Source: JBKHJZ01 sp046537875
GTDB lineage: Bacteria > Actinomycetota > Acidimicrobiia > Acidimicrobiales > VFJN01
Direction: 5' to 3'
DNA length: 31,400 nucleotides
Assembly (NCBI GenBank): GCA_046537875.1
Contig: JBKHJZ010000018.1
Location: forward strand, 1 to 31,400
The first letter of the stretch is position 1; every line of letters starts with the position of its first letter. Position numbers and translations under genes: made by a program. The notes beneath the pieces are model-generated. The model searched no databases and was not told the origin of the DNA. It worked only from the letters and a program-made list of their open reading frames with translations. Below are positions 15,113 through 22,536 of this stretch, in pieces.

Positions 15113-16858
15113 TCAGGTCCGGCCGGCCCGCACCAGGGTACCGGGACGCTCACCCGTCGGCCGGTCGTGCTCGCGCACCACCACTCCCCGCTTGATCGTC
15201 GCCACGTAGCCCCGCGCCCGCTGGACCACCCGCCGCCCCCCGGCGGGCAGGTCGGCGACGATCTCCGGCGCATCGATGGCCACCCCGTCGAGGTCGACCA
15301 CGTTCAGGTCCGCCAACCGGCCCGGCGCCAGCAGCCCGCGATCACCGAAGCCGAACAGCTCCGCCCCCCGCCGGGTCAGCAGGTTCACCACGAGCTCGAG
15401 CGGCAGCCGCTCGCCGCGGGTGCGGTCGCGCACCCAGTGCGACAGCATGTAGGTGGTCACGCTGGCATCGCAGAGCAGCCCGCAGTGCGCCCCGCCGTCA
15501 CCGAGCCCCAGCACCGCGCCCGGGTCGAGGAGCTGCTCCCGCACAAGCGACAGGTCGCCCGGGCCGTAGCCGTTGAGCGGCATGTAGAGCAGGGCGTGCC
15601 CGTCGCGCTCGAGCATCAGGTCGTACGTGACCTCCGCGGGCGACCGCCCCTGCCGCTCGCCGAGGGCGGCGACGCTCGCCCCGGGGGGTGGCTCGTAGTC
15701 GGGCGGGTCGCCCAGCGGGAAGATCCTGCCCCAGGCGCCGGCGAGGTACGCCGCCACCCCGGGATCGTCGATGGTCTCCCCCAGAAACGCCGCCCGGACC
15801 TCCGGGCGCCGCATCCGGGCGACCCGCTCGGCGAGGGGCAGCTCGGCGATCCCCGCCCACGCGCGGTGGAGCATGAACGGGTTGGCGGTCGACTCCAGGC
15901 CGAACAGCACGCTGGTGGGGCGCCCACCCACCTGCGGCACCAGCTGCGCGCCTGTGGCGCGGTGGCGGGTGGCGGCGTCGAGCATGTGGCGCCAGAGCTC
16001 CGGCCGGTCGCCGCTGGGCATGATGCCGAAGGTGACCGCGCAGCCGGTCCGCCGGGCGATCTGGGCCATCCACGCCAGCTCGGCGTCGGGGTCGGCGTAG
16101 TCGCTGGTCACCTGCACGACCCGGCGGCCGCCGCCCGCCGGCGCCGCCAGCGCGTCCCCGATGCCCACCAGCTCGCCGGCGTGGGCGGTGGTGCCTGCGG
16201 CCAGCTCGCCGTCGCTGGCCCGGTGCAGCACCGTGCGGGTGGTCGAGAAGCCGAGCGCGCCGGCCTCGACCGCGTCGCGCACCACGCGTGCCATCGCCGC
16301 GATGTCGTCGGGTGTGGCGGGCTCGTTGGCGGCGCCCCGCTCCCCCATGACGTAGGCGCGGACCGCCCCGTGCGGCACGAGGGCGCTCACGTCGAGCACG
16401 CGGGGCAGGCGTGCGAGCTCGTCGAGGTACTCCGGGAAGCTCTCCCATCCCCAGGTGATGCCCTCGGCCAGGGCGGTGCCCGGGATGTCCTCCACCCCCT
16501 CCATCAGTCCCACCAGCCAGTCGCGCCGGGCCGGATCGGCCGGGGCGAACCCCACACCGCAGTTGCCCATGACCACGGTCGTCACGCCGTGCCAGCTCGA
16601 CGGGCCGACGTCCGGGTCCCAGGTGGCCTGGCCGTCGTAGTGCGTGTGGATGTCCACGAACCCCGGCATCACGGCCAGGCCGCGGGCATCGATCTCCCGG
16701 CGGCCCCGGCCGGCACCGGCACCCGCGCCCGCCCCCCGGGCGCGGTCGACCACCGCTGTCACCCGGTCGCCGTCCAGCGCGACGTCGGCGGGACGCGCCG
16801 GTCCGCCGGACCCGTCGACCACCAGGCCGCCGCGGATCACGAGGTCGTGCTGTGCCAT
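15113..16858 (-). CDS. D-aminoacylase-like amidohydrolase (Amidohydro_3), paralogue 2
   Basis: A 581-residue protein clearly homologous along its whole length to the product of 8129-9847. Shared blocks include MGNCGVGFAPADPA, LMEGVEDIPGTALAEG and GLGDGGAHCGLLCDAS. The HTHYDG metal motif and the GNCG cysteine are present. As in its paralogue, the SHxR and SHLK histidines of true D-aminoacylases are absent (QVTSDY and FGIMPS at those places). The N-terminal domain has a low-complexity Gly/Ala insertion (RARGAGAGAGAGRGRR), a likely slippage-prone tract. The ATG at 16858 matches the start of the paralogue; a start 36 nt upstream is also open. It ends convergently with the P450 gene, 69 nt away, and lies 51 nt downstream of the acyltransferase gene. 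Confidence 0.85.
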   Translation of the reverse strand: MAQHDLVIRGGLVVDGSGGPARPADVALDGDRVTAVVDRARGAGAGAGAGRGRREIDARGLAVMPGFVDIHTHYDGQATWDPDVGPSSWHGVTTVVMGNCGVGFAPADPARRDWLVGLMEGVEDIPGTALAEGITWGWESFPEYLDELARLPRVLDVSALVPHGAVRAYVMGERGAANEPATPDDIAAMARVVRDAVEAGALGFSTTRTVLHRASDGELAAGTTAHAGELVGIGDALAAPAGGGRRVVQVTSDYADPDAELAWMAQIARRTGCAVTFGIMPSGDRPELWRHMLDAATRHRATGAQLVPQVGGRPTSVLFGLESTANPFMLHRAWAGIAELPLAERVARMRRPEVRAAFLGETIDDPGVAAYLAGAWGRIFPLGDPPDYEPPPGASVAALGERQGRSPAEVTYDLMLERDGHALLYMPLNGYGPGDLSLVREQLLDPGAVLGLGDGGAHCGLLCDASVTTYMLSHWVRDRTRGERLPLELVVNLLTRRGAELFGFGDRGLLAPGRLADLNVVDLDGVAIDAPEIVADLPAGGRRVVQRARGYVATIKRGVVVREHDRPTGERPGTLVRAGRT

Positions 16859-16909
16859 CCGGGTCAGCGAACCACCGTGCGGGCGGCCCGGCAAGGGTGG
16901 TGGGTGCGA

Positions 16910-18061
16910 TCAGCCGGCCGGGGCGCGCCCAGGGGCGGGCGCCAGGTCCGGGCCGGGGCGCGGGCCACCGCCGGGGCGCGGGTCCACCGCCGGGGATCGC
17001 CGCCAGCCCGTGCGCACCGACCACGGGGGCTGGGGCACGTGCGGTGCCACCAGGCAGAGGCCCAGGGTGATCGTCACTGCGGTCAGCACCGCCGGGGTGG
17101 TCGCCAGGCTGCCGGTGGCCCCGGTGGTGACGAGCACCCAGTTGACCACGTAGTGCGACACGAACAGACCCAGCGTGTGCGTGCCGGACCGTCGGAGCAG
17201 GCGATCGGCACCCCGCAGCCACACCGGCCAGCGGGTCTGGGCCAACCCGTACACCAGCACCGTCCCGGCCAGTCCGGGGACGACGAACTCGACGTCTCCC
17301 GGATAGCGGGCGGGCACGGTGCCCCGCGCCGCCAAGATCCACGAGGTGGCCACCACGGCGCCGGCGGCGACGGCCGCGGTGGCCGACCGGTGGCGGTACG
17401 CGCCCGACCGCACGGCCAGGATGCCGACCATCACGAACCCGAGGTACACGACCACCGGGAACGTGCCGTGCAGCACCTCGGCGGCGAACCACCCGTCGCT
17501 CCCGGCCGACACCCGCTGGGTCACCACCCCGAGCACCAGCACCGTGCCGGTTGCGGCCGGGAGGCCTCGATCGGGCACGACCGCCGCCAGCCCGGCCGCC
17601 AGCACCACCGTGACCCCGAGCGCCTCGAGCACCCCGAAGCCGAGCGGGTCACCGCGGAGCAGCCACTGGAGCCCCATCCCGAGCGGCACCAGCAGCCCGT
17701 AGCGGCGCACGACCTGGGCGGCCCGGCGCCGGGCCGGCATGCCCCGCCGCGCCCGGCTGGCGAGGAACAGCGCGACCGACGCCCCCGCCGCGACGAAGAA
17801 CGCGACCGCCGCCACGTCGGTCAGGGCGAAGAGCGGCCAGCCGGGCAGAACCTCGCGAGCCTCGCCGGCGAACCAGTCGATCAGGTGGTGCACCAGCATG
17901 GCGACCAGGGCGATGCCCCGGAGCCTGTCGAGACCCTCGGCCCGGGCGCCGGACACAGGTGAGGCGGGTGCCGGGCCGCGCCCGGCCTTCCCGTCGGCGG
18001 GGTCGGGCCGTGCGGGTGCAGCCACCTGAGGCGGGACGCGACGAAGGACGGGAGCGATCAT
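16910..18061 (-). CDS. Multipass membrane protein, heparan-alpha-glucosaminide N-acetyltransferase-like
   Basis: A 383-residue polytopic membrane protein. After a ~42-residue basic, proline-rich cytoplasmic start comes RLRGIALVAMLVHHLIDWF (46-64), the first helix of DUF1624/HGSNAT-like and other membrane acyltransferases. H58 and H59 sit where these families keep a functional histidine. About nine further hydrophobic segments follow, including a late GTHTLGLFVSHYVVNW helix with another histidine. Such enzymes move acyl groups across the membrane to sugars or polymers. The C-terminal ~45 residues are Pro/Gly/Arg-rich and poorly folded. The ATG at 18061 was preferred to one 12 nt upstream because GGAGG stands at ideal spacing before it. 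No partner gene is evident. The name is by fold only. Confidence 0.7.
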   Translation of the reverse strand: MIAPVLRRVPPQVAAPARPDPADGKAGRGPAPASPVSGARAEGLDRLRGIALVAMLVHHLIDWFAGEAREVLPGWPLFALTDVAAVAFFVAAGASVALFLASRARRGMPARRRAAQVVRRYGLLVPLGMGLQWLLRGDPLGFGVLEALGVTVVLAAGLAAVVPDRGLPAATGTVLVLGVVTQRVSAGSDGWFAAEVLHGTFPVVVYLGFVMVGILAVRSGAYRHRSATAAVAAGAVVATSWILAARGTVPARYPGDVEFVVPGLAGTVLVYGLAQTRWPVWLRGADRLLRRSGTHTLGLFVSHYVVNWVLVTTGATGSLATTPAVLTAVTITLGLCLVAPHVPQPPWSVRTGWRRSPAVDPRPGGGPRPGPDLAPAPGRAPAG

Positions 18062-18197
18062 GCGATCCTCCATGGCTACCCGGCACCTCACCCGGTGAAC
18101 CAGTCGATCGCGATCGGCGCGCAGCCGAACCCCGAGGCCGCCGCCCATGCCCCGGGCCCATACCGGCGGCGGCGCGCAACCCGAGCGCCCGGGGCCC

Positions 18198-18215
18198 CGG
18201 GCCGGCGCCGGCCCG
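18198..18215. terminator. Perfect GC palindrome just after the Fur-family gene
   Basis: CGGGCCGGCGCCGGCCCG is fully self-complementary and begins 4 nt past the stop codon of the Fur-family gene in its reading direction. It could fold into a 7-bp hairpin and end transcription, but there is no T-tract, so the terminator call is tentative. Confidence 0.3.
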
Positions 18216-18218
18216 CTG

Positions 18219-18674
18219 TCAGCCGGCCAGGCAGTCGGGGCAGCGGCCCCGGAAGACCAGCTCGAGTGCGTCGATGCGCATGCCGTGGCGCTGGTCGGCC
18301 GGCAGCACGACGGCGTCGACGCCGGTGGGCTCGACGTCGAAGATGGCGCCGCAGCCCCCACACACCAGGTGGTGGTGCCCCGGGCCGACCTTGGGGTCGT
18401 AGCGCGCGGTGCCGTCGGCGAGCCGGAGCTCGCTGATCTCGCCCATGAACACGAGGTCGTTGAGGGTGTTGTAGACGGTGGCGAGGCTCACCTCGGGCAC
18501 CAGCTCCCGGGCCGCCGCGTGGACCTGCTCGGCGGTGCGGTGCACGTGCTCGCCGGCGAGCGCGGAGACCACCGCGCGACGCTGCGGGGTGATCCGCCAG
18601 CCACGCGCCCGGAGTCGCTCGAGGAGCGGCACCGCCTGACCCGGCCCCGCGTCTGACGAGGTGCGCTGGTCCAT
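18219..18674 (-). CDS. Fur family transcriptional regulator, PerR-like metal site
   Basis: A 151-residue Fur-superfamily repressor. The winged helix is at about 20-85 (WRITPQRRAVVSAL, then SLATVYNTLNDLVFMGEI as the recognition region). The C-terminal part has two CxxC pairs, C105/C108 and C145/C148, forming the structural zinc site. Candidate regulatory ligands are H45, D93 (RYD), H100/H102 and D113. An Asp at the D113 position, where iron-sensing Fur has Glu, is a feature of peroxide-sensing PerR, so I favour a PerR-like sensor. The ATG at 18674 was chosen as the first start before the domain; upstream codons run through the operator. A 23-bp palindrome 12 bp upstream implies autoregulation. 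No catalase or peroxidase gene is adjacent, so its targets lie elsewhere. Confidence 0.88.
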   Translation of the reverse strand: MDQRTSSDAGPGQAVPLLERLRARGWRITPQRRAVVSALAGEHVHRTAEQVHAAARELVPEVSLATVYNTLNDLVFMGEISELRLADGTARYDPKVGPGHHHLVCGGCGAIFDVEPTGVDAVVLPADQRHGMRIDALELVFRGRCPDCLAG

Positions 18675-18684
18675 GGCGGCCGAG

Positions 18685-18709
18685 ATTCTACTGGAATCGT
18701 TCCAGTAGA
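18685..18709 (-). promoter_or_regulatory. 23-bp Fur-family operator-like palindrome over the -10 element
   Basis: TCTACTGGAA at 18687-18696 and TTCCAGTAGA at 18700-18709 are perfect inverted arms around TCG. On the minus strand the left end reads TAGAAT (18690-18685), a good -10 hexamer, so a bound repressor would block the promoter of the Fur-family gene. TTGATC lies upstream, but its spacing (20 nt) is long for a -35. Confidence 0.7.
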
Positions 18710-18712
18710 CGA

Positions 18713-20350
18713 TCAACTCGGTGCCGAGCGCGCCCCGGCTCCGCCACCCCGGCCGGCCGCCTGCGCAGCCCGCGACCGGTACTCCTCACGGAGGCGGCGC
18801 TTGTAGAGCTTGCCGGTGTCGGTGCGCGGGAGCTCCGCGACGAGCTCCACCCGGCGCGGGCACTTGAAGCCGGCGAGGCGCTCACGGCAGTGCGCCGCCA
18901 ACCGGTCGGCGAGCCCGGTCGAGGGCTCGACCCCGGGGCCGGGCTCCACCACCGCCACCACGACCTCGCCCCACTCCTCGTCCGGCACGCCGATCACGGC
19001 GGCATCGCCGACGTCCGGGTGGGCGAGCAGCTCGGCCTCCACCTCGGCCGGGTACACGTTGACGCCGCCCGAGATGATGAGGTCGGCGCTCCGGTCGGTC
19101 AGGTACAGGTAGCCGTCTGCGTCGAGGTAGCCCACGTCGCCCATCGTGAAGTGGTCGCCCAGGTAGCTCGACCGGGTCTTCGTCGCGTCGCCGAAGTACT
19201 CGAACCGGCCGCGGTCGGGCGCCTTGATGTAGATGGTGCCCACCTCGCCGGGCGGCAGGTCGTGCCCGGTCGCCGGGTCGACGACACGGATGTGGTCGGG
19301 GCTCGGCGGCCGGCCCACCGTGCCCGGACGCTCCAACCACTGCTGGCTGGTGACGAAGGTGCCGACACCCTCGGTGGCGGCGTAGTACTCGACCAGCACG
19401 GGTCCCCACCACTCGATCATCGCCCGCTTCACGTGCACCGGGCAGGGTGCGGCGCCGTGCAGAACCAGACGGAGCGACGACACGTCGGCTGCGGCCCGCT
19501 CGTGCTCGGGCAGGCGCAGCAGCCGGTGGAACATGGTCGGCACCAGGTGCGAGTGGGTGATCCGGTGCTCGGCGACGAGGCGCAGGGTCTCGCCCGGCGA
19601 CCAGCCGTCCATCAGCACCACACCAGCGCCCGCGTTCAGCGGGGCCGCCAGCGAGAAGGCCAGCGGGGCGGCGTGGTACAGCGGTCCGGTGCACAGGTGC
19701 ACCGATGTGCCCGGCTCGTAGCCAAACGCCCGGGCCAGGGCGGTGGTGGGCGGCTGCTCGGACCGGTGCACGCCCTTCGGCCGGCCGGTGGTTCCCGAGG
19801 TGTAGAGCATCGAGCCGCCGAGGACGGGGTCGGGAAGGTCGGTCGGCTCCTCGGCCGTGAGGGCCTCGTCGTACGGCGTGAAGCCGGGGATCCCGCCGCC
19901 CACCGCCATCCGCACCTCGGCGCCCGGTGCACGTTCCGCCGCCGCGGAGGCGACGCCGGCGAACCGGGCATCGGCCACGAAGGCGCGGGCCCGGCAGTCG
20001 GCGACGATGTAGGCCACCTCGTCCGCGGTCAGGTGCCAGTTGATCGGCGTGAACCGCACGCCGGTGCGCTGGCAGGCCGCCACGGTCTCGGCGAACTCCG
20101 GCCGGTTCGCCACCATCAGCGCGAGCGCGTCGCCGGGCCCGACACCGCACCGGCGCAGCGCGCGGGCGAGGCGGTTCGCGCGCTCGTTCAGCTCGCCGAA
20201 CGTCCGGTCGCCGTGGGGCGACACGATGGCGGGCACGTCCGGCTGCCGAGCCGCCCAGTGGGCGAGCGTCATCCCCGCACGTGCTGCGTCGGGGAGCGAC
20301 CCGACGTCGACGCCGCCGGGTGCGCTCCCTGACGCGGTCCCCCTCGCCAT
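18713..20350 (-). CDS. AMP-forming acyl-CoA synthetase (ANL superfamily)
   Basis: A 545-residue adenylate-forming ligase that activates a carboxylic acid with ATP and joins it to CoA. Core motifs in order: YTSGTTGRPKG (phosphate loop), YYAATEG, GDVGYLDADGYLYLTDR, the hinge region following it (ISGGVNVYPAEVE), and PRTDTGKLYKR with the catalytic K514. The last ~25 residues are a Gly/Ala/Arg tail. Sequence style is that of fatty-acyl or aryl-acid CoA ligases; the substrate is not readable. The ATG at 20350 was chosen because it is preceded by a GGGGGG tract and gives normal family length. It lies 47 nt downstream of the diiron gene, which itself overlaps the TetR gene, so all three form one unit. 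Confidence 0.92.
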   Translation of the reverse strand: MARGTASGSAPGGVDVGSLPDAARAGMTLAHWAARQPDVPAIVSPHGDRTFGELNERANRLARALRRCGVGPGDALALMVANRPEFAETVAACQRTGVRFTPINWHLTADEVAYIVADCRARAFVADARFAGVASAAAERAPGAEVRMAVGGGIPGFTPYDEALTAEEPTDLPDPVLGGSMLYTSGTTGRPKGVHRSEQPPTTALARAFGYEPGTSVHLCTGPLYHAAPLAFSLAAPLNAGAGVVLMDGWSPGETLRLVAEHRITHSHLVPTMFHRLLRLPEHERAAADVSSLRLVLHGAAPCPVHVKRAMIEWWGPVLVEYYAATEGVGTFVTSQQWLERPGTVGRPPSPDHIRVVDPATGHDLPPGEVGTIYIKAPDRGRFEYFGDATKTRSSYLGDHFTMGDVGYLDADGYLYLTDRSADLIISGGVNVYPAEVEAELLAHPDVGDAAVIGVPDEEWGEVVVAVVEPGPGVEPSTGLADRLAAHCRERLAGFKCPRRVELVAELPRTDTGKLYKRRLREEYRSRAAQAAGRGGGAGARSAPS

Positions 20351-20397
20351 GCGTGGATCCCCCCTTGGTCCCCCGGTGCGCCCGTCCGGTCCCGGCC

Positions 20398-21546
20398 CTA
20401 CCCGGCGTCGCCGCCTGCGGACGAGGCGGGCGCCGAGGCGCCGGCTGCCGCCGCCGCGGCCCGGTCTCGGGCGACGGCGTCGTAGTTCTCGTAGTCCGAC
20501 CCGGTGTCGTCGGCGAACTCGAACTCGAGCAGGCCCGCCTCGGCCCAGTGGCGCCGGAGGTGGCCGTCGTTGGCGTCGAGCAGCCCGAGCTTGCGCACGT
20601 TCGGGACCAGCTTGGCGAAGAAGCCCCGCTGGAACCCGGCCAGCGGGTTGACCTTGATCTTCTCGGCCGCGGCCATCAGCGACGGCAGCACCGCGTCGGC
20701 GGAGGTCCCGACCCGCTCCCAGATCTCGGGCGTGGCGGCGCGGGACCGGTTGCGCAGGGTGTTCTCGAGCAGGAACTCCTGGCGGTCCTTCAGCTCGGCC
20801 TCGCTGAGCTCCCGGTAGTACTCCGAGAGGCTGATCACGCCGAACGCCACGTGGCGGGCCTCGTCGGACATCACGTAGCGGAGCAGCTTGCGCAGGAGGG
20901 GCTCCTCGATGGAGCGCAGCATGTTGCCGAACGCCGCCAGGGCCAGGCTCTCGATCACGATCTGCATGCCCAGGTAGGCGATGTCCCAGCGGCTGTCCTC
21001 GAGCAGGGTGGTGATCTGCTCGTCGAGGAACGGGCTCATCGGGTAGGCGTCGCCCACCTTGGTGTGCAGGTACTTGGCGAAGACCTCGGTGTGGCGGGCC
21101 TCGTCCATGGTCTGGGTGGCGGCGTAGTAGCGGGCGTCGATCCACGGGACGGTCTCGACCAGCTTGGCAGCGGTCATCATCGCCCCCTGCTCGCCGTGCA
21201 TGAACTGGCTGAGGTTGGCCTTGAAGCTCTCGACGCCCAGCGCGGTCAGCTCGCGCTCGCCCCAGCTGGCGATCGGGGAGCCCGGCTCGTCGATCGCCGC
21301 CCGGGTGATCTGCATCAGCGGGCTGTCGTGGTTCACCAGGCCCTCCGGGTCGACGTCGGTCGACCAGTCGAGCTCGGTGACGCTGTTCCACTGCGACGCC
21401 ATCGCCTTGTTGTAGAGGGTGACCAGCTGGTCGCGGTCACGCTCGTAGTTCCACACGAAGATCCGGTCAGCGTGGTCGTGGACGATCTTGATCGTCGCGT
21501 CGATCTCCGCCCGGTCGGGCTGGTCGCTGACGTCGCTGACGGTCAT
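20398..21546 (-). CDS. Ferritin-like diiron oxygenase-type protein
   Basis: A 382-residue, mostly helical protein with a complete six-ligand diiron site: E119 (HGEQGA), E149 and H152 (MDEARH), E199 (IES), E229 and H232 (SDEARH). This E...ExxH...E...ExxH arrangement is that of O2-activating carboxylate-bridged diiron enzymes such as ribonucleotide reductase R2, AurF and bacterial monooxygenases, not of iron-storage ferritin. The N-terminal 90 residues and the C-terminal Ala-rich tail are outside the bundle. I recognise no named subfamily. Its ATG overlaps the TetR stop by ATGA and has AGGGAG upstream, which indicates translational coupling. With the downstream acyl-CoA ligase it may hydroxylate, desaturate or N-oxygenate an acid or its CoA ester. 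The electron donor is not in the window. Confidence 0.82.
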   Translation of the reverse strand: MTVSDVSDQPDRAEIDATIKIVHDHADRIFVWNYERDRDQLVTLYNKAMASQWNSVTELDWSTDVDPEGLVNHDSPLMQITRAAIDEPGSPIASWGERELTALGVESFKANLSQFMHGEQGAMMTAAKLVETVPWIDARYYAATQTMDEARHTEVFAKYLHTKVGDAYPMSPFLDEQITTLLEDSRWDIAYLGMQIVIESLALAAFGNMLRSIEEPLLRKLLRYVMSDEARHVAFGVISLSEYYRELSEAELKDRQEFLLENTLRNRSRAATPEIWERVGTSADAVLPSLMAAAEKIKVNPLAGFQRGFFAKLVPNVRKLGLLDANDGHLRRHWAEAGLLEFEFADDTGSDYENYDAVARDRAAAAAAGASAPASSAGGDAG

Positions 21547-22169
21547 CGGTCGCTCCCTGGAGGGTCGGGATGGGTGTCGCTGCCGAAGCTGGCGACCACC
21601 CGGTGGACGAGCGCCTCCCAGGCACCGCGGTCGGGGCCGGGCAGGCCCGAGCCGCGGTGGAGCAGGAGGCCGAGATGGAGGATGCGCACGAGGAACAGGA
21701 CGGCCTCGGGGTCGAGGTCCGGGTCGACGGTGCCGTCGTGGCGGGCGGTGTCGACGAGCGGCGACACCCGCTCGCGCCAGGCGCGATGGCTCTCGGCCAG
21801 GGCCTCGGCCACCTCCGGCTCGCGCCGGGCGGTGACGTACGCCTCGAGGCGGAGGGCCTCGTGGTCGGCGAGCGGCCGGTCGATGTCGGCGACCCCGGCC
21901 GTGACGACGTCGGCCACCCGGGCGACGTCGTCGGCCGCGGGCTGGGCGGCGTTGCGCGCCCGGCTGACGATGGCCTCCCGGAGCAGGTCGTTCTTCGAGC
22001 GGAACCGCCCGTACACCGCACCGGTCGACAGCCCGGCCTCGCGGACGACGTCCATGATCTTCGTGCCGTCGTAGCCCTGGCGGGCGAACACGGCGGCGGC
22101 GGCCTGCAGCAACTGCTCCCGCAACAGGTCGACCCGGTCGACGCCGTCGTGCGGCGAGACATCGGTCAC
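21543..22169 (-). CDS. TetR family transcriptional regulator
   Basis: A 208-residue TetR regulator. The N-terminal helix-turn-helix is at 18-63 (LLQAAAAVFARQGYDGTKIMDVV, then AGLSTGAVYGRFRSKNDLL as the turn and recognition helix). The ligand-binding domain (70-200) is divergent and gives no effector. The GTG at 22169 was chosen because a TTGACC/TATTCT promoter ends 6 nt before it, which fits leaderless initiation, and no Shine-Dalgarno is present. An AGAAT-N4-ATTCT inverted repeat lies on the -10, consistent with autorepression. Its stop overlaps the next start (ATGA), so it is the first gene of the TetR, diiron and ligase operon and the likely local repressor. Confidence 0.88.
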   Translation of the reverse strand: MTDVSPHDGVDRVDLLREQLLQAAAAVFARQGYDGTKIMDVVREAGLSTGAVYGRFRSKNDLLREAIVSRARNAAQPAADDVARVADVVTAGVADIDRPLADHEALRLEAYVTARREPEVAEALAESHRAWRERVSPLVDTARHDGTVDPDLDPEAVLFLVRILHLGLLLHRGSGLPGPDRGAWEALVHRVVASFGSDTHPDPPGSDR

Positions 22170-22175
22170 ACCCCG

Positions 22176-22203
22176 AGAATAACGATTCTTCGCACTGGGT
22201 CAA
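22176..22203 (-). promoter_or_regulatory. Promoter and overlapping inverted repeat of the TetR-diiron-ligase operon
   Basis: On the minus strand TTGACC (22203-22198), a 16-nt spacer and TATTCT (22181-22176) form a strong sigma-70-type promoter. The GTG start is at 22169, six bases beyond the -10, so the transcript would be leaderless. AGAAT-AACG-ATTCT (22176-22189) is an inverted repeat covering the -10, a natural place for TetR autorepression. Confidence 0.6.
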
Positions 22204-22257
22204 CCGGGGCGGGTCGCGAGGTGGTGGCCCGATGGCCCGTGGGCCCCGGCCCCCACG

Positions 22258-22303
22258 TTCTGGCAGCCCCCGATCGCGCATCACGAAGCCACCGCTGCCA
22301 GAA
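22258..22303 (-). repeat. 46-nt oriented palindromic element, copy 4
   Basis: Left arm TTCTGGCAGCC (22258-22268) differs from the family at its last base. Right arm CGCTGCCAGAA (22293-22303) is canonical, so ten of eleven pairs form. Read on the minus strand, the loop gives CTTCG-TGATG-CGCGA. First of three tandem copies. Confidence 0.85.
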
Positions 22304-22338
22304 CGCAGGGGGACCCCGACAATCTCCCCGCTCCCGCG

Positions 22339-22384
22339 TTCTGGCAGCGCCTGATCGCGCATCACGAAGCGAGCGCTGCCAGAA
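22339..22384 (-). repeat. 46-nt oriented palindromic element, copy 5
   Basis: Exact arms at 22339-22349 and 22374-22384. On the minus strand the loop reads CTTCG-TGATG-CGCGA, identical in its core to copy 4. It starts 81 nt after copy 4. Confidence 0.88.
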
Positions 22385-22420
22385 CCGCAGCAACCCCCCA
22401 CAACCCCAGCACCCCCACCG

Positions 22421-22466
22421 TTCTGGCAGCGCCCCATCGCACACCACGAACCCAGCGCTGCCAGAA
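22421..22466 (-). repeat. 46-nt oriented palindromic element, copy 6
   Basis: Exact arms at 22421-22431 and 22456-22466. On the minus strand the loop reads GTTCG-TGGTG-TGCGA, two core changes from copies 4 and 5. It starts 82 nt after copy 5. Confidence 0.88.
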
Positions 22467-22536
22467 CGACACTCAGCGGGGGCCTACGCTCGGCCGGGTC
22501 CCCCGGCGCGACGACCATCACCCGACGGAGGCCACC

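Larger units (their letters stand above)
22170..22536. other. Divergent intergenic region, 367 bp
   Basis: No gene is visible here. Reading left to right it holds the TetR promoter/operator, a GC-rich stretch, three tandem 46-nt palindromic elements, TACGCT at 22485-22490 (possible -10 for the DUF6457 gene) and GGAGG just before that gene. It is the longest gap in the window. Confidence 0.7.

Noticed and set aside
15167..17962. Long plus-strand open frame (931 codons)
   Set aside because: It is antisense to the second amidohydrolase and the acyltransferase-like gene; its His/Arg/Pro-rich translation has no recognisable motif.
22258..22466. Tandem repeats considered as a CRISPR array
   Set aside because: The repeats are long palindromes, only three in number, with ~36-nt GC-rich separators that do not look like captured spacers; there are no cas genes, and the same element occurs singly elsewhere.
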